64,000 nt of DNA. It comes from Neoscytalidium dimidiatum. Its lineage: Eukaryota; Ascomycota; Dothideomycetes; Botryosphaeriales; Botryosphaeriaceae. The position numbers and the translations under genes were made by a program. The stretch is from assembly GCA_037367355.1 (NCBI GenBank), contig CM074702.1:620001-684000 (forward strand), given 5' to 3'. Every line of letters starts with the position of its first letter. Position 1 is the stretch's first letter. Of this stretch, positions 12,111 to 24,373 are shown piece by piece. The notes beneath the pieces are model-generated. The model was not told where the DNA came from. It saw nothing but the letters and a program-made list of their open reading frames with translations, and ran no database searches.

Positions 12111-13220
12111 CTGTAAATTTGAGAAGACACATGCGGTTGGTTCCAGACAAAGTTGAGGAGAGGGTGGCGGGGGGAAGGAAAGAAAGAAAGAAACAGGCTG
12201 CCACCGCACGGACGTGGGTGCGCGGGTGCGCGGGTGCGCGGGTGCGCGTGCGGTTTCCGGCGTGAGGGCGTATGTATCTTGAAGAAATAGTACCCTCCTT
12301 GAAAGACAGAAAGTTCGTGAATAGCCTGATCTTTTATCTTCAAGGAATTACCTTGCTATTGGAGACCTACTCTGGTTCTTCTTGTGGGAGTTAATTCGAT
12401 CCTCACATGGTCATACCTCAGCAGCCTACATTTTGTCTGAGCCCAATGATTCAGTGGAGGGTATGAGTCTATTCGCTGTCGGAGTTAAAATCAGGGTCGT
12501 GCATAAGTCTCGGCCGTGAGCAACACATCGTGGCGCTTACGAATGGCGGTTCCGCGAATCCGGTGGGAAATCCTGCGCGCACAGTACGTTATGATACCTC
12601 CTCTCTCAATATATAAAGAGCGAAAGCAACATCATCCAGCAGACGGTGTGTGTGGTGCAGCCTACGGGCCTATGCCATGCCACCGAGACCTTAAGAACGT
12701 AAAACCTCGAGGGTCTGTAATCTAATCAAATGAGGTGTTAAATAATTTCCTGATTAGGCTAGTTTCCCGTGATCTGGTGTTCGAATCTAACTGGCGTCAT
12801 ACTACGGTTCCTGCGCTGGTAAAATAAAGATTCGCTCACTCAGAGAGGAGATCGTCCGAACAGGTTGTCTTTTTGCCTCTTTCTTTTTCTTTTTTTTTTT
12901 TTTGCCTCCAGTATGTTCGTCTTTTTCGCAAATTTCTCAAGTACGAGCTACCACAGTCACCTGAACCTCACCTCACTATGCTCTGGATGCAATACTTGTG
13001 GATCTCTATCCGGCCAAAAAAAAGTTTCAACTAGCCATACTCAGGGAAGGACAACATACATGAGGGGAGACTCTAGTGTTCCCGGAAAGACGAGGTAAAA
13101 GGTACAAACAGCATCCTCACTGGCAGGTCCGGATTAGCTGAACGTGACCGCCTCACCTTGAATGCACGACATAGCCCGATGATCTCAGAAATCCTCAGTG
13201 ACGACAGTTTTTCATGTTCA
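12111..13220. other. Intergenic beside pseudogenes
   Basis: No gene recognised. It begins with an AAAG-rich tract and the octamer array at 12216-12247, then becomes moderately AT-rich with a poly-T tract near 12,890. A TTCGAAT box-like string at 12779-12785 does not belong to a tRNA because its flanks do not pair. Confidence 0.5.
12216..12247. repeat. GGGTGCGC octamer array, four copies
   Basis: Four perfect 8-base copies just upstream (on the minus strand) of the first recognisable glucan synthase sequence. It resembles the GC-rich 7-base arrays found upstream of other genes in this window. Confidence 0.9.
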
Positions 13221-13526
13221 CTACAACTTCAGCATGTACTGACCGAACTCTGGATCCTCTTCGAATAAGTGTTTCTTGGCAAGCAGCTCGCCGACGTCCC
13301 AATTCGCCCAAACAACCCTCCCTTTGAGGAACGCAGCCGCCGGGCTCGCCAGCCAGACCGCAAAACCGCCCGGCAGACTCTTACCATCCCACGGGGCATC
13401 ATCTTCCTTGAGACCGAACTTGCGGTTGGCCGGCGACAAGATGGGGCGCGAAGGGCGAAGCTCAGTCTCAGTGTGAGAGTATCTCCGGTTAAATTCATCA
13501 AAGCTGATGCGTTGAGAAGGAGACAA
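13221..13526 (-). pseudogene. Short-chain dehydrogenase C-terminal fragment
   Basis: An open frame of about 100 residues that reads as the carboxyl end of a classical fungal short-chain dehydrogenase/reductase: LPGGFAVWLASPAAAFLKGR followed by VVWANWDVGELLAKK, the usual final strand and tail. The Rossmann TGxxxGxG motif, catalytic Ser and YxxxK that should precede it are absent: the region upstream on the minus strand (13,530-13,830) contains nothing similar and soon enters the neighbouring gene. A possible acceptor (acaatag) sits just before the fragment, so it may be an orphan last exon. Most likely a truncated relic. Confidence 0.65.
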
Positions 13527-13828
13527 AGTTTCCTATTGTAAAAGACTCAGATCATTAAGAGGGTGGTAGGTAGGAAGCATACAACCGGCCGCGATTTTCA
13601 ATAATGGCGCGGAAGCAGCGCATGGAAATTGTACAATGGAGCTATAGCTTCCGCATCAATTACAACTTTGGAATGATCATCCTCAACATCTGTCACGAGC
13701 CACATGCTCATAACTCTCTTTTGTATCCCTATGTCGTTAAAGTACTGTTACCGGTTTCTAAACTCCCCTTCCTTACTCAGCTCTTGTTAATCGACTATTT
13801 TCCCCCGCCGTCCCTCAAGAAGCTCGCG
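13527..13828. other. Spacer between SDR scrap and DUF7730-like gene
   Basis: About 300 bases, AT-rich, holding no recognisable gene; it should contain the 3' trailer of the minus-strand gene to its right. Confidence 0.5.
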
Positions 13829-14842
13829 CTACCAGCCCTCCTCTGTACCATCCGCAAAGACTATATATCTACCGTCCTTCCTGTTTTCTATCTCCGCATG
13901 TATCGACTCGAGCTTCTCAAACCTGCAGCAAATGAAGCCCGAGATCTGCGGAATCCGTACGACCTTGACGATACTCAGCCAGCGCATCCACCATTCCTTT
14001 GGATCGTCACTAGGTGATGACCCCGGCAGTGCATTTAGATTCCCGCACAGACGCTTCGTCATGGAATCAGAAAGCTCGATGTGCAGCTTCCGAAGGCCTT
14101 CGAGATTGGACACCTGAGTCCATACCTGATTCCAAGTGCGAAGGTCGTAAGGAGCTTGATCATCCCGAAAGTTATACTGTACCAAGGCCCACGTAAGTCT
14201 GATGGAGCGGATCTTGTTGGAATGAGAAACTGGAATGGTGGCGAGGAAGTCGAGAAGGGACCAAAGGTCGGAAAAAGAGAATTCGTTGGTACTGTACAGG
14301 GTCGGAATGGCCTCGGAATAACTGCGAATGTGTAAGCATTGCTGTATCATGTGTTCTTGAGATTTTGTTGACGATACTCACATCCTGCGGCATGTCTGTA
14401 GCAAGGCTAAAACGGCTTTATCCAGAGAGTTCCCCCGGGGCGCTGACTGGAAATGTCTCGGTGTTGTATCAAGCACCTGGCTCGCTTTCAAGCTGCAAGC
14501 TTGACAATCTTCCTGCTCAGCCTCGTAGTACGGTCTTGAATCCTTGAGAGGCAGCGTGCATAGCTTCCCATGAACCCGGCCTTCGTATAGGAAAAGATGT
14601 ATAGTCCTGCTGCGTACCAAGCCTGCCTCCTCAAAAATGGCTTGGCGAATTTCGGTCGGAAGCTTTCCAAACAGAGGAGATTGAGTTTGTGTGTTTGTTG
14701 CGACCTCGAGTTGCTCTAATTCGTCAGGAGATGGGATCGACAGCGACTTTCGGTGTATTTGGTCCAAAGGTGAGGCGCGGGTGGAGGAAGTGCGTCCTCT
14801 AAGAAACAGCTGTCTCGAGGCCCCACCAGTCACGGCGTCCAT
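13829..14842 (-). CDS. DUF7730/F-box-like fungal protein
   Basis: Two exons on the minus strand, 14842-14382 and 14321-13829, joined by a 60-base intron (gtgagt donor, cag acceptor), give 317 residues. The join reconstructs the smooth sequence ALLQTCRRIYSEAIPTLYST, a hallmark of this large fungal family: an LPTEIRQAIFEE opening (F-box-like helix) around residue 70, then LLQTCRRIYSEA, STNEFSF, and IRSIRLTW. An in-frame ATG 23 codons upstream (14911) is possible; the nearer ATG (MDAVTGGA) was chosen because the upstream stretch is hydrophobic and atypical. Biochemical function of the family is unknown. It is the only gene in the 8.5-18 kb stretch that looks intact. Confidence 0.75.
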
Positions 14843-14911
14843 CTTTGTGATCAGAAGAATGACTATTAGTGAGCGTAAATTACCTCGCTGGGGAGGACAG
14901 CCAAAGCTCAT

Positions 14912-16366
14912 AGATTATTGATGGAGTATGATCCAAGTCGTCACCTGTGAGGATCCTGGTCCAGGCTCCCGTGCCATCCGCCTATGAGGAGCCTACGAGT
15001 CGCGTGATCTCGCTTATTGTTATCGCTCCTCCCATTGAGGTTTGACGAATCCGTTCCGAGCTCGTTTGTTATCAATTGAAATCTACTCGTTCTTCGTTCA
15101 GACTTCCTGATGGTGTTTGTTTGATCCTCGTATCATCCAATCCATTGTATAATTAATTATTGAGTATAAAGTAGTATAAATAACCGTCAGTTCATTTCTA
15201 CAATGCCAATTCTATTTCTTATACTTTCAGGTCAAGTGCCCAGTTGGCGCTCGATCGAGAAAAAAGAACGAAAGATATTCCTTATACATATTTTGATTCT
15301 ATTTGACCGAATGTGAGGCTTTTAGCGAGTTTGATAGCCCTGATTAATCTATATTACTCTATTAAAGAGGCAGAGATGTGAAAATGAAACCCGATTTCCG
15401 CTCACACCAGTGCGCAAATATATCGGCATCAAACACCAATCACCGATTCTCTCTCGGAGATATTTAGTCGGTTAAAATCAGCTAATGGAGAGACCAAGGC
15501 TACGAAGACTCTATGTGTCCTGAGGATAACATTACATCTGCGATATTTTCGGACCTTGAACAAAGTTAACGAATAGATGTGCTGCCACTGAGCATAGGCG
15601 TGGTTCTGTAATTCCGGGCAGCAGGTCTATGAGTGTTATGAACTATGTCAATTTCTTATATGCATCAACAACAAGCGTTGAAAATTCTACTAGGAGGAGA
15701 GGATGGATGGCGATACAATGACCCAAGTCCGGATATCGGGATCCAAGAGCATGGCAGGTCCCAGGGAACGTATGGGTTACGCGAGTAGACCAGATGATAT
15801 GCTAAAATTTCTGTTCGATTCTGTGGTTCAATTGACTGGAAACAGGAAAACGTAGCCATCATTTGACCTTCGTGTCGGTACCCTTGAAGACGAAGCGGGC
15901 CTTACAGAGAGGTTTTTTCTTTTAGCCTTCTTGCAAGAGGCCTATCGACAGAGTAACGCACCAAGCACGGTCGATTCGACGGCGACGTTTCTGCCAGCAA
16001 TCGTGAGCGTGCCCTATGGGGCTTGCAACAGGATCTGAACGTGCGAGTAATCTCAATTATCATCTTTCGCGGTGCTATTGGATGATTTTTCTTTGTCTTC
16101 CGTTCTAGACTGCCCCTGACAGTAAGGCGGTTTGGATCTCACCGCCGCATCACGGGCCTACCTTCTCGAGCCACAGTGGAACCTAATGATGGAAGACCAA
16201 GCATTGGTCCGGGAGCACCACATGGGCCAAGTCCGCCCGGTGACGACGATCCGGTTTATCATGGAATGATTTCTCGAAGAAGTAGGTCTTATTCTATATA
16301 AGTAGTGGCAGCACACCGCTACAAAGCATTAAAATCTGTGTCTCGAGTTCAGCACGCGATCGGCCC
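14912..16366. other. AT-rich gene-free region
   Basis: No coding potential recognised. Stretches such as 15,140-15,230 are visibly AT-rich (repeated ta/at), in contrast with the GC-rich flanks, and open frames are short. This would fit an old repeat eroded by RIP-type mutation, but I could not delimit any element or terminal repeats. Confidence 0.5.
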
Positions 16367-16723
16367 TCATAGTAATAGAAGATAATACTTATCAAGAGCG
16401 CATGTATAATTCAAAGCCAGGGCCCAGACGTGGTTGTCTTCTTCTGTTAACGTACTTGCTAAGAATTGTTCCACCTCTCCGTAGCAGGTTTGTATGCATA
16501 TTCCAATGCCTATGAACCCATCCATGTAGCCTGGATGCAACTCTCTCATGCCCGGGCTGAGCAGAATCCTGGCAAAGGCCGTTGCCTCAATCTTTGGGCC
16601 CGCTGCTTTTGGTAACCCCATATCTGCGGAACGCAGCACGTGATGAAGGTCTAAGATCGAAAGCGGCAAGTTGCCGATCTTCTGTCCCAAGGTGGGAAGC
16701 CGAGCGGTTTTGAACAGACACAA
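16367..16723 (-). CDS. Hypothetical open frame, doubtful
   Basis: A 118-codon frame starting MCLFKTARLPTLGQKIGNLP and ending ALDKYYLLLL. The amino-acid composition is unremarkable and could be a real exon (it contains an even spread of hydrophobic residues: FIGIGICIQTCYGEVEQFLA), but no family is recognised and no splice partners were found. Located in the decayed region, so a gene relic is as likely as a gene. Confidence 0.25.
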   Translation of the reverse strand: MCLFKTARLPTLGQKIGNLPLSILDLHHVLRSADMGLPKAAGPKIEATAFARILLSPGMRELHPGYMDGFIGIGICIQTCYGEVEQFLASTLTEEDNHVWALALNYTCALDKYYLLLL

Positions 16724-18087
16724 GCTCGCTCTGGCGTGGGGCTCCTGCCCTAATATACCAAGCGAATTTTTGCTGGCATGAGCGACAGCATGTTCGCTCT
16801 ACCGGATTGAACCAGGATCGGGCGGTGGACAATGGATATCTGTCTTCATATAGCCCCCTGTGCTACGACAGCGGAAAGACTCAAGGTACATTCTCGGCTG
16901 ATGCGGATGACATACGTGTCTTCAAGGGTTGGTTAGCAGCGGATAATATGAGCGCCCTTTGCGAAAATTGCGGCAGCATCGAAGATGGGAGACTCGGCAG
17001 CGTCGGACAGGGATAGTGGTGGATCTGCGAACAGGGACCCAAGAAGGGGCTAAGGGACTGAGACTGTCTGACTCGGCCAGCACCAGTGTGCGCGCATCCT
17101 GATTTGGGAGCACAATGGGCTCGGCTTTAGTGCAAGTCAGCAGAGGCAACGCGGATGCTTCTTCGATGGCGGGCGGCATTGCGGGCACGAAGCAAGGAAT
17201 GGAATGGCTTGGCGCACGTTTTTGCGAGCTTGGCGCAGACGGTTCCCTGATCAGCCCTACCAGGAAGGGATCCGCCGAGGTCGCTTGGTCGGCCCGCACG
17301 GCAAATGTCCAGCTTGTGATTGGGTCCAGGGTGTTTTCGATGACGTGCAATGGAAGGAAGTCCGGTGAGCTATCGCGGGCGGCGCATCACCGAGCGCCGC
17401 ATCAATTGGCTCTGGCTGCAGTATGGGTGGGCGCGGAGGCGCGGAAGAGCTGGCGGAGCGGGCACGGCGGGGTGGGCGCGAGATTGATGGTGGATGGTGG
17501 ATGGTGGATGGTGGTCTGAGAAGGGCGGCGGAGCACACCTCGCACAAGGCGCGCTGCACAGCCCAGCATGTGGCTGAGAGGCCCAATGGGAAAGGGCCTG
17601 AGACCCTGAGCAGCTGAAGCATGCATGCATGCAGTTGCGGTTTCCGTCCAGGGCGCCCGCTGCTTGCTGCCTGCACCGCGCCCCCCAGCAGCACTCGCAC
17701 AGCCCATCAATCACAGATTGCGCTGCCGACAAGCTCACGGCGCCCAAGGGCGATGCAGGCGAAGCTCCGCGCTGGCGGCTGGGCTCCCGGGGCTGGTGGC
17801 GTTTGCTGAAACTTGATGACGACCTCCAGCAGATCGCCGTGTGCTTGGCTCTGTGGCCCATCCCTTCTCCGGCGCCAGAGCGCCAAACACATCCCGCCAT
17901 TCGCTCATTACCTACCTGCCCGCACGACCTTGCTTCCTCGTGTCCGCTCCTCTCCTTCTCGCCCCTCCTCCCCCGAGATACCCCAAGAGCTCGAAGCTCT
18001 GCCATTGTTCAGGATACCCTTTGATTTTTTGCGCGTAATTCACTTAATTTCCCACCTCCCGCCCACCACCATTCGCGCCCCGCGACC
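16724..18087. other. Intergenic and PhoD-like gene promoter
   Basis: The left half holds no recognisable gene. From about 17,100 the DNA becomes GC-rich with open frames in several phases on both strands, none with similarity I recognise. It includes the heptamer array at 17486-17513 and a CT-rich leader directly before the ATG at 18088. Confidence 0.5.
17486..17513. repeat. GATGGTG heptamer array, four copies
   Basis: Four perfect 7-base copies about 575 bases upstream of the PhoD-like phosphatase start codon. One of four heptamer arrays found in upstream regions of this window. Confidence 0.9.
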
Positions 18088-20650
18088 ATGTCTGCCGAGC
18101 CCTCTGAGCACCACACCGCAACACGCGCCGCCGCTGCCGCCGTCGCCGACGATGTCCGCCCTGAGTCCGGCTTTTCTGCCCAGCACGCCGTGGACCCGCA
18201 AGCAACGGAGGCCAATGTCCCACACACAAACCAGAACGGCGAGGTTGGCGTCGGCGAGGGTCCCCAGGTGCTGAGCACCTCGGACGCGCTGGAGGTACAT
18301 TGCGGCCCGCTGCTGAACTACAGGAAGATGTCTGGCGTCGCTGAGGGCAGGCCCACCTGGCACGGCAGCGTCCTCATTGTCACCACTCCGGGCCAGGTCA
18401 GTCCCCAGCTGCTCCTGAAAGAGCTCGGAGCCGCCGACGGGTCCGCGGGTCCCGCGAGCACCGAGTCCCGCAGCTTCAACGGCTTCAAGCTATACGAGGA
18501 CCCGAACAAGGCCTTCTGGCGCTTCAGTATCGACGTGCCGTATCACGAGTACGAGGCGCGCTGGGAATACCAGATACCTAAGCTCAAGCCCGTCGGAGGC
18601 GCAACAATTGACGGCGACCCCACCAAGAGAGTGTTTGTAGTGCCGTCCATCTCCCAGTCCATGCGCATCCTCTTCCACTCGTGCAATGGCTTCAGTGTGG
18701 GCACCGACGTTGACGCCTGGTCCGGTCCGGCTCTCTGGAACGACGTGAACCGCATCCACGCGAGGAAGCCCTTCCACGTTATGATTGGTGGCGGAGACCA
18801 GATCTACAATGACGGCGTGCGTGTTGACGGTCCGCTCAAGGCCTGGACCGATATAGCCAATCCCAAGAAGCGCCAGCATTTCCCCTTCAATGAGCAGCTG
18901 CGCGATGAGTGTGACGAGTACTACTACAAGAACTACATCCGCTGGTACACGACGCGGCCGTTCGCCGACGCCAATGGCCAGATTCCTCAATTGAACATCT
19001 GGGATGATCACGACATCATTGACGGCTTTGGTTCATACACCGACCACTTTATGCGCTGCGCCGTGTTCCGTGGCATCGGTGGTGTCGCTCACAAGTATGT
19101 TCCGCTTTTATTGTTTTCTATGATGCAACCAACTGTGTCTCGAATTTCCGGCAATCTGTCTGAGCCGTTTTCACATGCCGTCCCTGCTTCCTTGGAAACG
19201 TGTCTGCGGCGCTACTGCGAGACAGCTGCGCTTGTCCCATTTCCGTAGATGCCCTTGCAGCTAATCCGAGCGAATCAGGTACTACCTTCTTTTCCAACAT
19301 CACCTCCCTCCGCCAAAGAGTACTTTCACCACGGATTCTCCCAAGACCGTCGAGCCGGGTCTCGACGGTACTCCTGCGGATCCGGTCCAGTTGAAGGATA
19401 CTTTTGTTGCGGAAGAGACTGAAGAGCAGGACTCGTATATTATTGGTGCCAAGCCCGGCCCGTATGTCGAGGAGCGCAGTCGTTCTATTTACTGCCAATT
19501 GGGCGCTCGCATTGCGTTCTTGGGTCTCGATGCCCGTACAGAGCGTACTCGCCACCAGGTCAACTATCCCGAGACGTACGAGCTCATTTTCAACCGCCTT
19601 TCAAAGGAGCTTTCTGCAAACCGAGAGATCAAGCACCTGGTCCTCCTTCTCGGTGTACCCATCGCCTACCCGCGTCTGCAATGGCTTGAGAATATCTTCC
19701 AAAGTCCCGTCATCGGCCCCATCCGCTTCATGAATAAGCGCTTCGGCCTGGCGGGCAGCTTCTTCAACCACTTCGACGGACAGGTTGATCTGCTAGACGA
19801 CTTGGACGACCACTACACGGCGCGTCACCACAAGGCCGAGCGCAAAGAACTGATCCTGCGCCTCCAAGACATCGCGAAGCAGTACAGCGTGCGCGTTACG
19901 ATCCTGGGCGGTGACGTGCACTTGGCAGCGCTGGGCCGCTTCTACAGCAACCCGGCGCTCAAGATCCCCGTCGAGCGCGACCATCGGTACATGGTCAACA
20001 TAGTTAGCAGCGCCATCACCAACAAGCCTCCGCCGCAAGCCGTCGCGAACCTGCTAGCCCGGCGCAACAAGATCCACCACCTCAACCATGACACGGACGA
20101 GACGCTGCTGGAGCTGTTCGACAAGGACCCGGGCTTCAACGCGGAGGGCAAGGACGACAAGAACGTCGGCAACAAGACGGGCGACAAGAACCACTGCACG
20201 ATGCCTTCCCGCAACTTCGCCATCCTGACCGAGTCCTGGACGCCGAACGGCGCGCCACAACAACCGCCGCCCACGGCCAACGGCGACGCCAACGGCTCCC
20301 ACACCGTCGTCAACGGCTCCCTCGCGCCGCCGCATCCGCCCGGCACCGCCAACGGCTCCACCCACGCCCCTTCCTCCGCCTACACCGCGTCCGCGCCCAG
20401 CACCGTCCTGAGCGACGGCTCGCCCGTCTCGAGCCCGCCCGACCCGAAGCAGAACCCGCGCCGCGCGCTGCACGACGGCGAGAAGGGCTGCGGGACCGTG
20501 CATCCGGCCGCGAGCGGCGTCGACGCGACGGGCCTGGGCGGCAGGTACGGGCTGGACATCGCCTTCAGGGTGGAGATTTCGCCGAGCGATCGCGAGGGCA
20601 GGACGGACGGGTATGGCTTGTGTGTGCCGGGTTTGGAGGTTGAGGGGTAG
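18088..20650 (+). CDS. PhoD-like phosphatase domain protein
   Basis: Two exons, 18088-19094 and 19279-20650, give 792 residues; the 184-base intron (gtatgt donor) splits the sequence GVAHK/YYLLFQHHL. The protein belongs to the fungal PhoD-like metallophosphatase group. Visible metal-site segments are GGGDQIYND near residue 234, WDDHDIIDGFG near 305 and LGGDVHLAALGRF near 545, the expected Asp/His clusters of a two-metal phosphoesterase. There is no signal peptide: the amino end is Ala/Glu-rich and polar, so a cytoplasmic enzyme is likely. Around residues 650-720 there is a Pro/Ser/Asn/Gly-rich linker before a conserved final segment (GLGGRYGLDIAFRVEIS). Substrate unknown. The pieces on both sides of the intron are needed for a complete active site, which supports the model. 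Confidence 0.88.
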
Positions 20651-23600
20651 GCCGTAGGTGTAATGCGGTGAGGACGTGAGGCTTCGTGTGAAGGCAGGCA
20701 GGAGCGGAAGTGGATGGAAAAGTTTGGTTGATTGTGTGTGTGTGGTGGATGGTTGGTTACCCCGCGAGTTTGATGGACTCGGCTTGATTTGCTTGTTCCG
20801 CTACCTCTTCTTTTTGAGTGGTTATTTACGTATGCATGTATTTTGATAATGGGCGGTAGAGCAGGTAGATGGGGTATGTTATTGTAATAAGTCTAATATT
20901 TATTCGCATTGTCCGAGGTGTGGTGTTCGCGGTCATTGCTTTCGAGATGTTGTCGTGTTGCGTGGGGATGTACGTTGTCGGAGCGCGTCTGCTTGGGGCG
21001 CGTGGATGTGTTCGGCCTGGAAGGTGGCTCATCTCCTCTTCGTAGGAGTGAAAGTAGTGTGAGGAGCGCACCGCGGTGCTCGAGCGTCTGTGCGCAGTGG
21101 ACCGCAGCGTGAAGAGAGATGTCAGATCTTCTGAAGCCTTCCTATAAGTGGTAGTGAGTGAGGTACGTCTTGGTGGAGCAAGCCACAGCGGCAAGCAGCA
21201 GATACCACAACGATGATGAAGTCAAGCGAGGCAGACGGAGAATCGACCACCACCACCACCACCACCACCACCACCACCACCACCACCACAACAACAACAA
21301 CACCAGCTCGCCATTATCCCATGCGCTCAACACCTGTAAAGTAGGTGTGAGCAGAGGGCGGTCTCTTCCTCGAAGGCCCGCTCAAGGCAAGCCATTCAAC
21401 GAAGAGATCAGTCGTGTCACGGGCTGGCTCTCGGGAGAAAACCCCTCCTTTGCAGGAGGGTAAAACCCATTGCTACACGAGCTGCATGTGCCCGGCTCGA
21501 GGGGCGCTCGTCCGGCTGTAATTGTAATGATCAGCAAAGGCTCTCGGTGTGTCCATGAGGTGCCTCCGAAGAGCGCTTGAGATTGACCCGCCGGACCCAC
21601 CACTCCCACAAGGAGTCCGCCGCATTGAAGGGGCCCTCGTTACCCAGGTGGGCGAGCCAATGGTGTCACCCAGTTCTTGAGAACCAGTTACTACCCAAGC
21701 CAGAAGGCAAGGGAGGAGCGAGGAAGGAAAAGAGGAGTTGGTGGTCGAGGGGGGAGGGAGGTTTATATAGGTATGGGGGGGAACTGGCGCAACAGGCCTC
21801 GCCAGCAGCACGAGGCTGGACCCTGCATGAACGAACCGCGCTAGTGCTGCTGCTGACCTGCTGCCTGGCCTGCGGCCTGGTTTGTTTACCCTGGAAAAGG
21901 CAAGGGTTGCGCCATGTGAGTGTACGAGGGAAGCTGCACGAGGGGCTTGTGCCCCCCCGCGCGCTCCACGCCATGCCACCTGGCCAGGCAAGACACGCAA
22001 TCACATACTTGCATGGCATCGTTTCTGCTTCATTCCTTGCGCTTCCGGATCTTTCACCGCGAAGATCCACGTGTCGGCTGCTGTGGCTAGCGCCGCCGTC
22101 CAGCGCCCGCCTCTGCCTCGTAGGCTGAAGGCCACACGAAGACAGCCTTGCCTGAAAAACTCACCAAGTGCGTTCATGGTAAGCACATCGTGTGTATGTG
22201 AGCGGCCTGTATCAATCTTTTGTCTGTGTTCGTCATGCTGCGCCTGGACGACAAGTGACAGAAGCACACGTCGTCCGCTGCTGGCTCCCCTCCAACGACA
22301 GTTTCATACCAAGCTATGTCCTCCTTGTATATGAGTCTATATGTACGCTTGATTGAAAAAGCCATGTCATCTGTTTGTAGGTGATGATGGTACAATAGCG
22401 GTGCGGCCAGCTTCAAGGCGTAGTGCCTGTTCAAGTCCAACCCCGCACGCCGGCAGACTGCACGTTGATGTAGCTTTGAGGCCTAGGTACATGTCCTTCT
22501 TTTCTTCCCTGTAAAACGCTGCTGTCCTAACTTCTCTTCATTTCCGGCAAACTCTCAACTGAAGGTAGATTTTCCTCGAAGTTTCATCTTCCGCGTCAGT
22601 GAATCTCACTTAGCCAGATGCTTCGATGATTAACTTGCGCCATCGGTATCAACAATTCAACCTCTCCATTTCCATGATCCTGTCCGCTTCATTGAGTCTT
22701 GTATCGAGCTCCATCATAAAGGCAGCATACAAAATTGAGTCATCAAATCACATTCTGAGTCCGTCACGAACCATCAGTCCTGTCTCCAGTTGCACCCTGA
22801 GCGTTCACTGGAGTTATGTCTCTCAGTAACTGGTCGTATCATCGCCGAAATTCGCCCAAAAAAGATTTACGTTCTTCTTTCGTATCGCCGAGTGACAAAT
22901 GGTGCCACATTCTGCCCGTTTCCCCACCTTGTGTTCAATGGGGCAAGCCACAATGGCTGTGCAAGACAAAAGCGCGCCATCCCCTGATGATGGAGTCATG
23001 GAAGACTTATACCAGGCTTTGAACACGTAACTGTCAAGACTCGGCTGCTAGTCGAGCTAATCGGGATTCTAGAGTTCGCAGTCCTGCAGTGACTATCGTC
23101 ACCCAACTATCCATGTCGTCCGCACCTGCAAACAAATATACCATTTGCATATGCGTAGGAAAGGTAGACCCTCCATTATTATATTCCGAGCGCGATTGTA
23201 CCTAACTTCGGATTTATGAAGCTTTATTGGGATTGAGAGGAGTCTTATGGGAAACAAAGGCGTAACGTTGAGATTTTGGAAGGTAATACCGGACAATGAG
23301 ATAAAATCTGGAGTCGTCAGGAATTCGCGAAGATGCCAGTGATGAAAGCTACCGTGCTGAGGGTGTGATCTTGGTGGTCATTCAAACTCGCTGCCCTTTC
23401 CATGATCGAACCGTCTTAGAATGCCGTCGTTTGTTGCGTATCCAGTGCTCACTTCGCCCTCAGCATCTTTCCAAACCTCGACGCCTCTGCTGTGATATGA
23501 ACCTGGACACAGCGTTGGGAATGAAGTTGAAGGCTAACTCATTGACACTAATTTACCCCACTGCTTAATGGTATCCAGAAAATTTTTGGTGACACGATGT

Positions 23601-24373
23601 AGGATAACACCCGATAGTAAGAAAATGCAAGTCAAGAGAAGAGTAGGCCTACCAGTTTCCACTTCTGCAACTGATTGGTAAAGATATTGGACGGCCAACA
23701 TTGCGGAGGAAATTTAGAGAGGATGGCTAAATTATGTCAGAAAGGGAAGGATTCACTCGATTGAGCGGATTGCAAAGATCATCCGCGACACGATTTTCAT
23801 AGTATCCCAAGAGCAGTATGCGCCCGTGGATCCAAGGCAATGCTTGAATTGCAAAATTCTTAGTTTGTCTGCTTATCTGTACTTAACCGGGCTTCATCCG
23901 CTTTTCTCCCTTCCGTGCCAGCCCGTTGCAACATTCATCCCGCTCGAATCTATACATAACATGAAACAGCAAGTCAGCCCTCCAGCATAAAGCAGCGATC
24001 GAGTCATTGTAGTACAAACGTAATACCAGACACTCATGTCAAACAACCAAAAGAAGTATCATAGACTACCCGATCGGGAAGTATTAGAAGGGGGTTCAGA
24101 TTGTGAGCAGAATACATGAATAATCACGGCAAGATTCATGAACGAGGTTTTCGGCATCTGGGTCGTTGTTGCTGCTGCTGTTGCTGCTGAGGCAGCCCGA
24201 AAAAAAACAACACTAAAAACTATGAGGGCCGAAGCCCAACTTTTCCCCTCCCCCTCCCCTCCCCTTCCCACCACCACCACCGCCAAACCCCAAAAACACC
24301 TCGCTATGCAAAACCAAAAACTAACCAGGGCCCCCTGGGACAGGGACTGGAGCACCGCCAGTACCGGCTGGCA
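20651..24373. other. Long gene-free interval between convergent genes
   Basis: 3.7 kb between the ends of two convergent genes. It holds a CAC/AAC microsatellite (21246-21303), a small hairpin (CCCTCC at 21443-21448 pairing with GGAGGG at 21455-21460), a GC-rich patch at 21,480-22,130 with chance open frames on both strands, and AT-richer DNA from 22,300 to 24,000. No protein family or RNA gene was recognised. Confidence 0.5.
21246..21303. repeat. Compound CAC/AAC trinucleotide microsatellite
   Basis: About fourteen copies of CAC (ACC phase) run directly into about four copies of AAC, about 600 bases beyond the PhoD-like gene. Confidence 0.95.

Noticed and set aside
12740..12800. tRNA-like TTCGAAT box
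   Set aside because: The flanking five-base arms do not pair and no acceptor or anticodon stem can be drawn around it.
21473..22000. 175-codon minus-strand frame in a GC-rich patch
   Set aside because: Open frames exist on both strands at the same place, with no similarity, as expected from composition.
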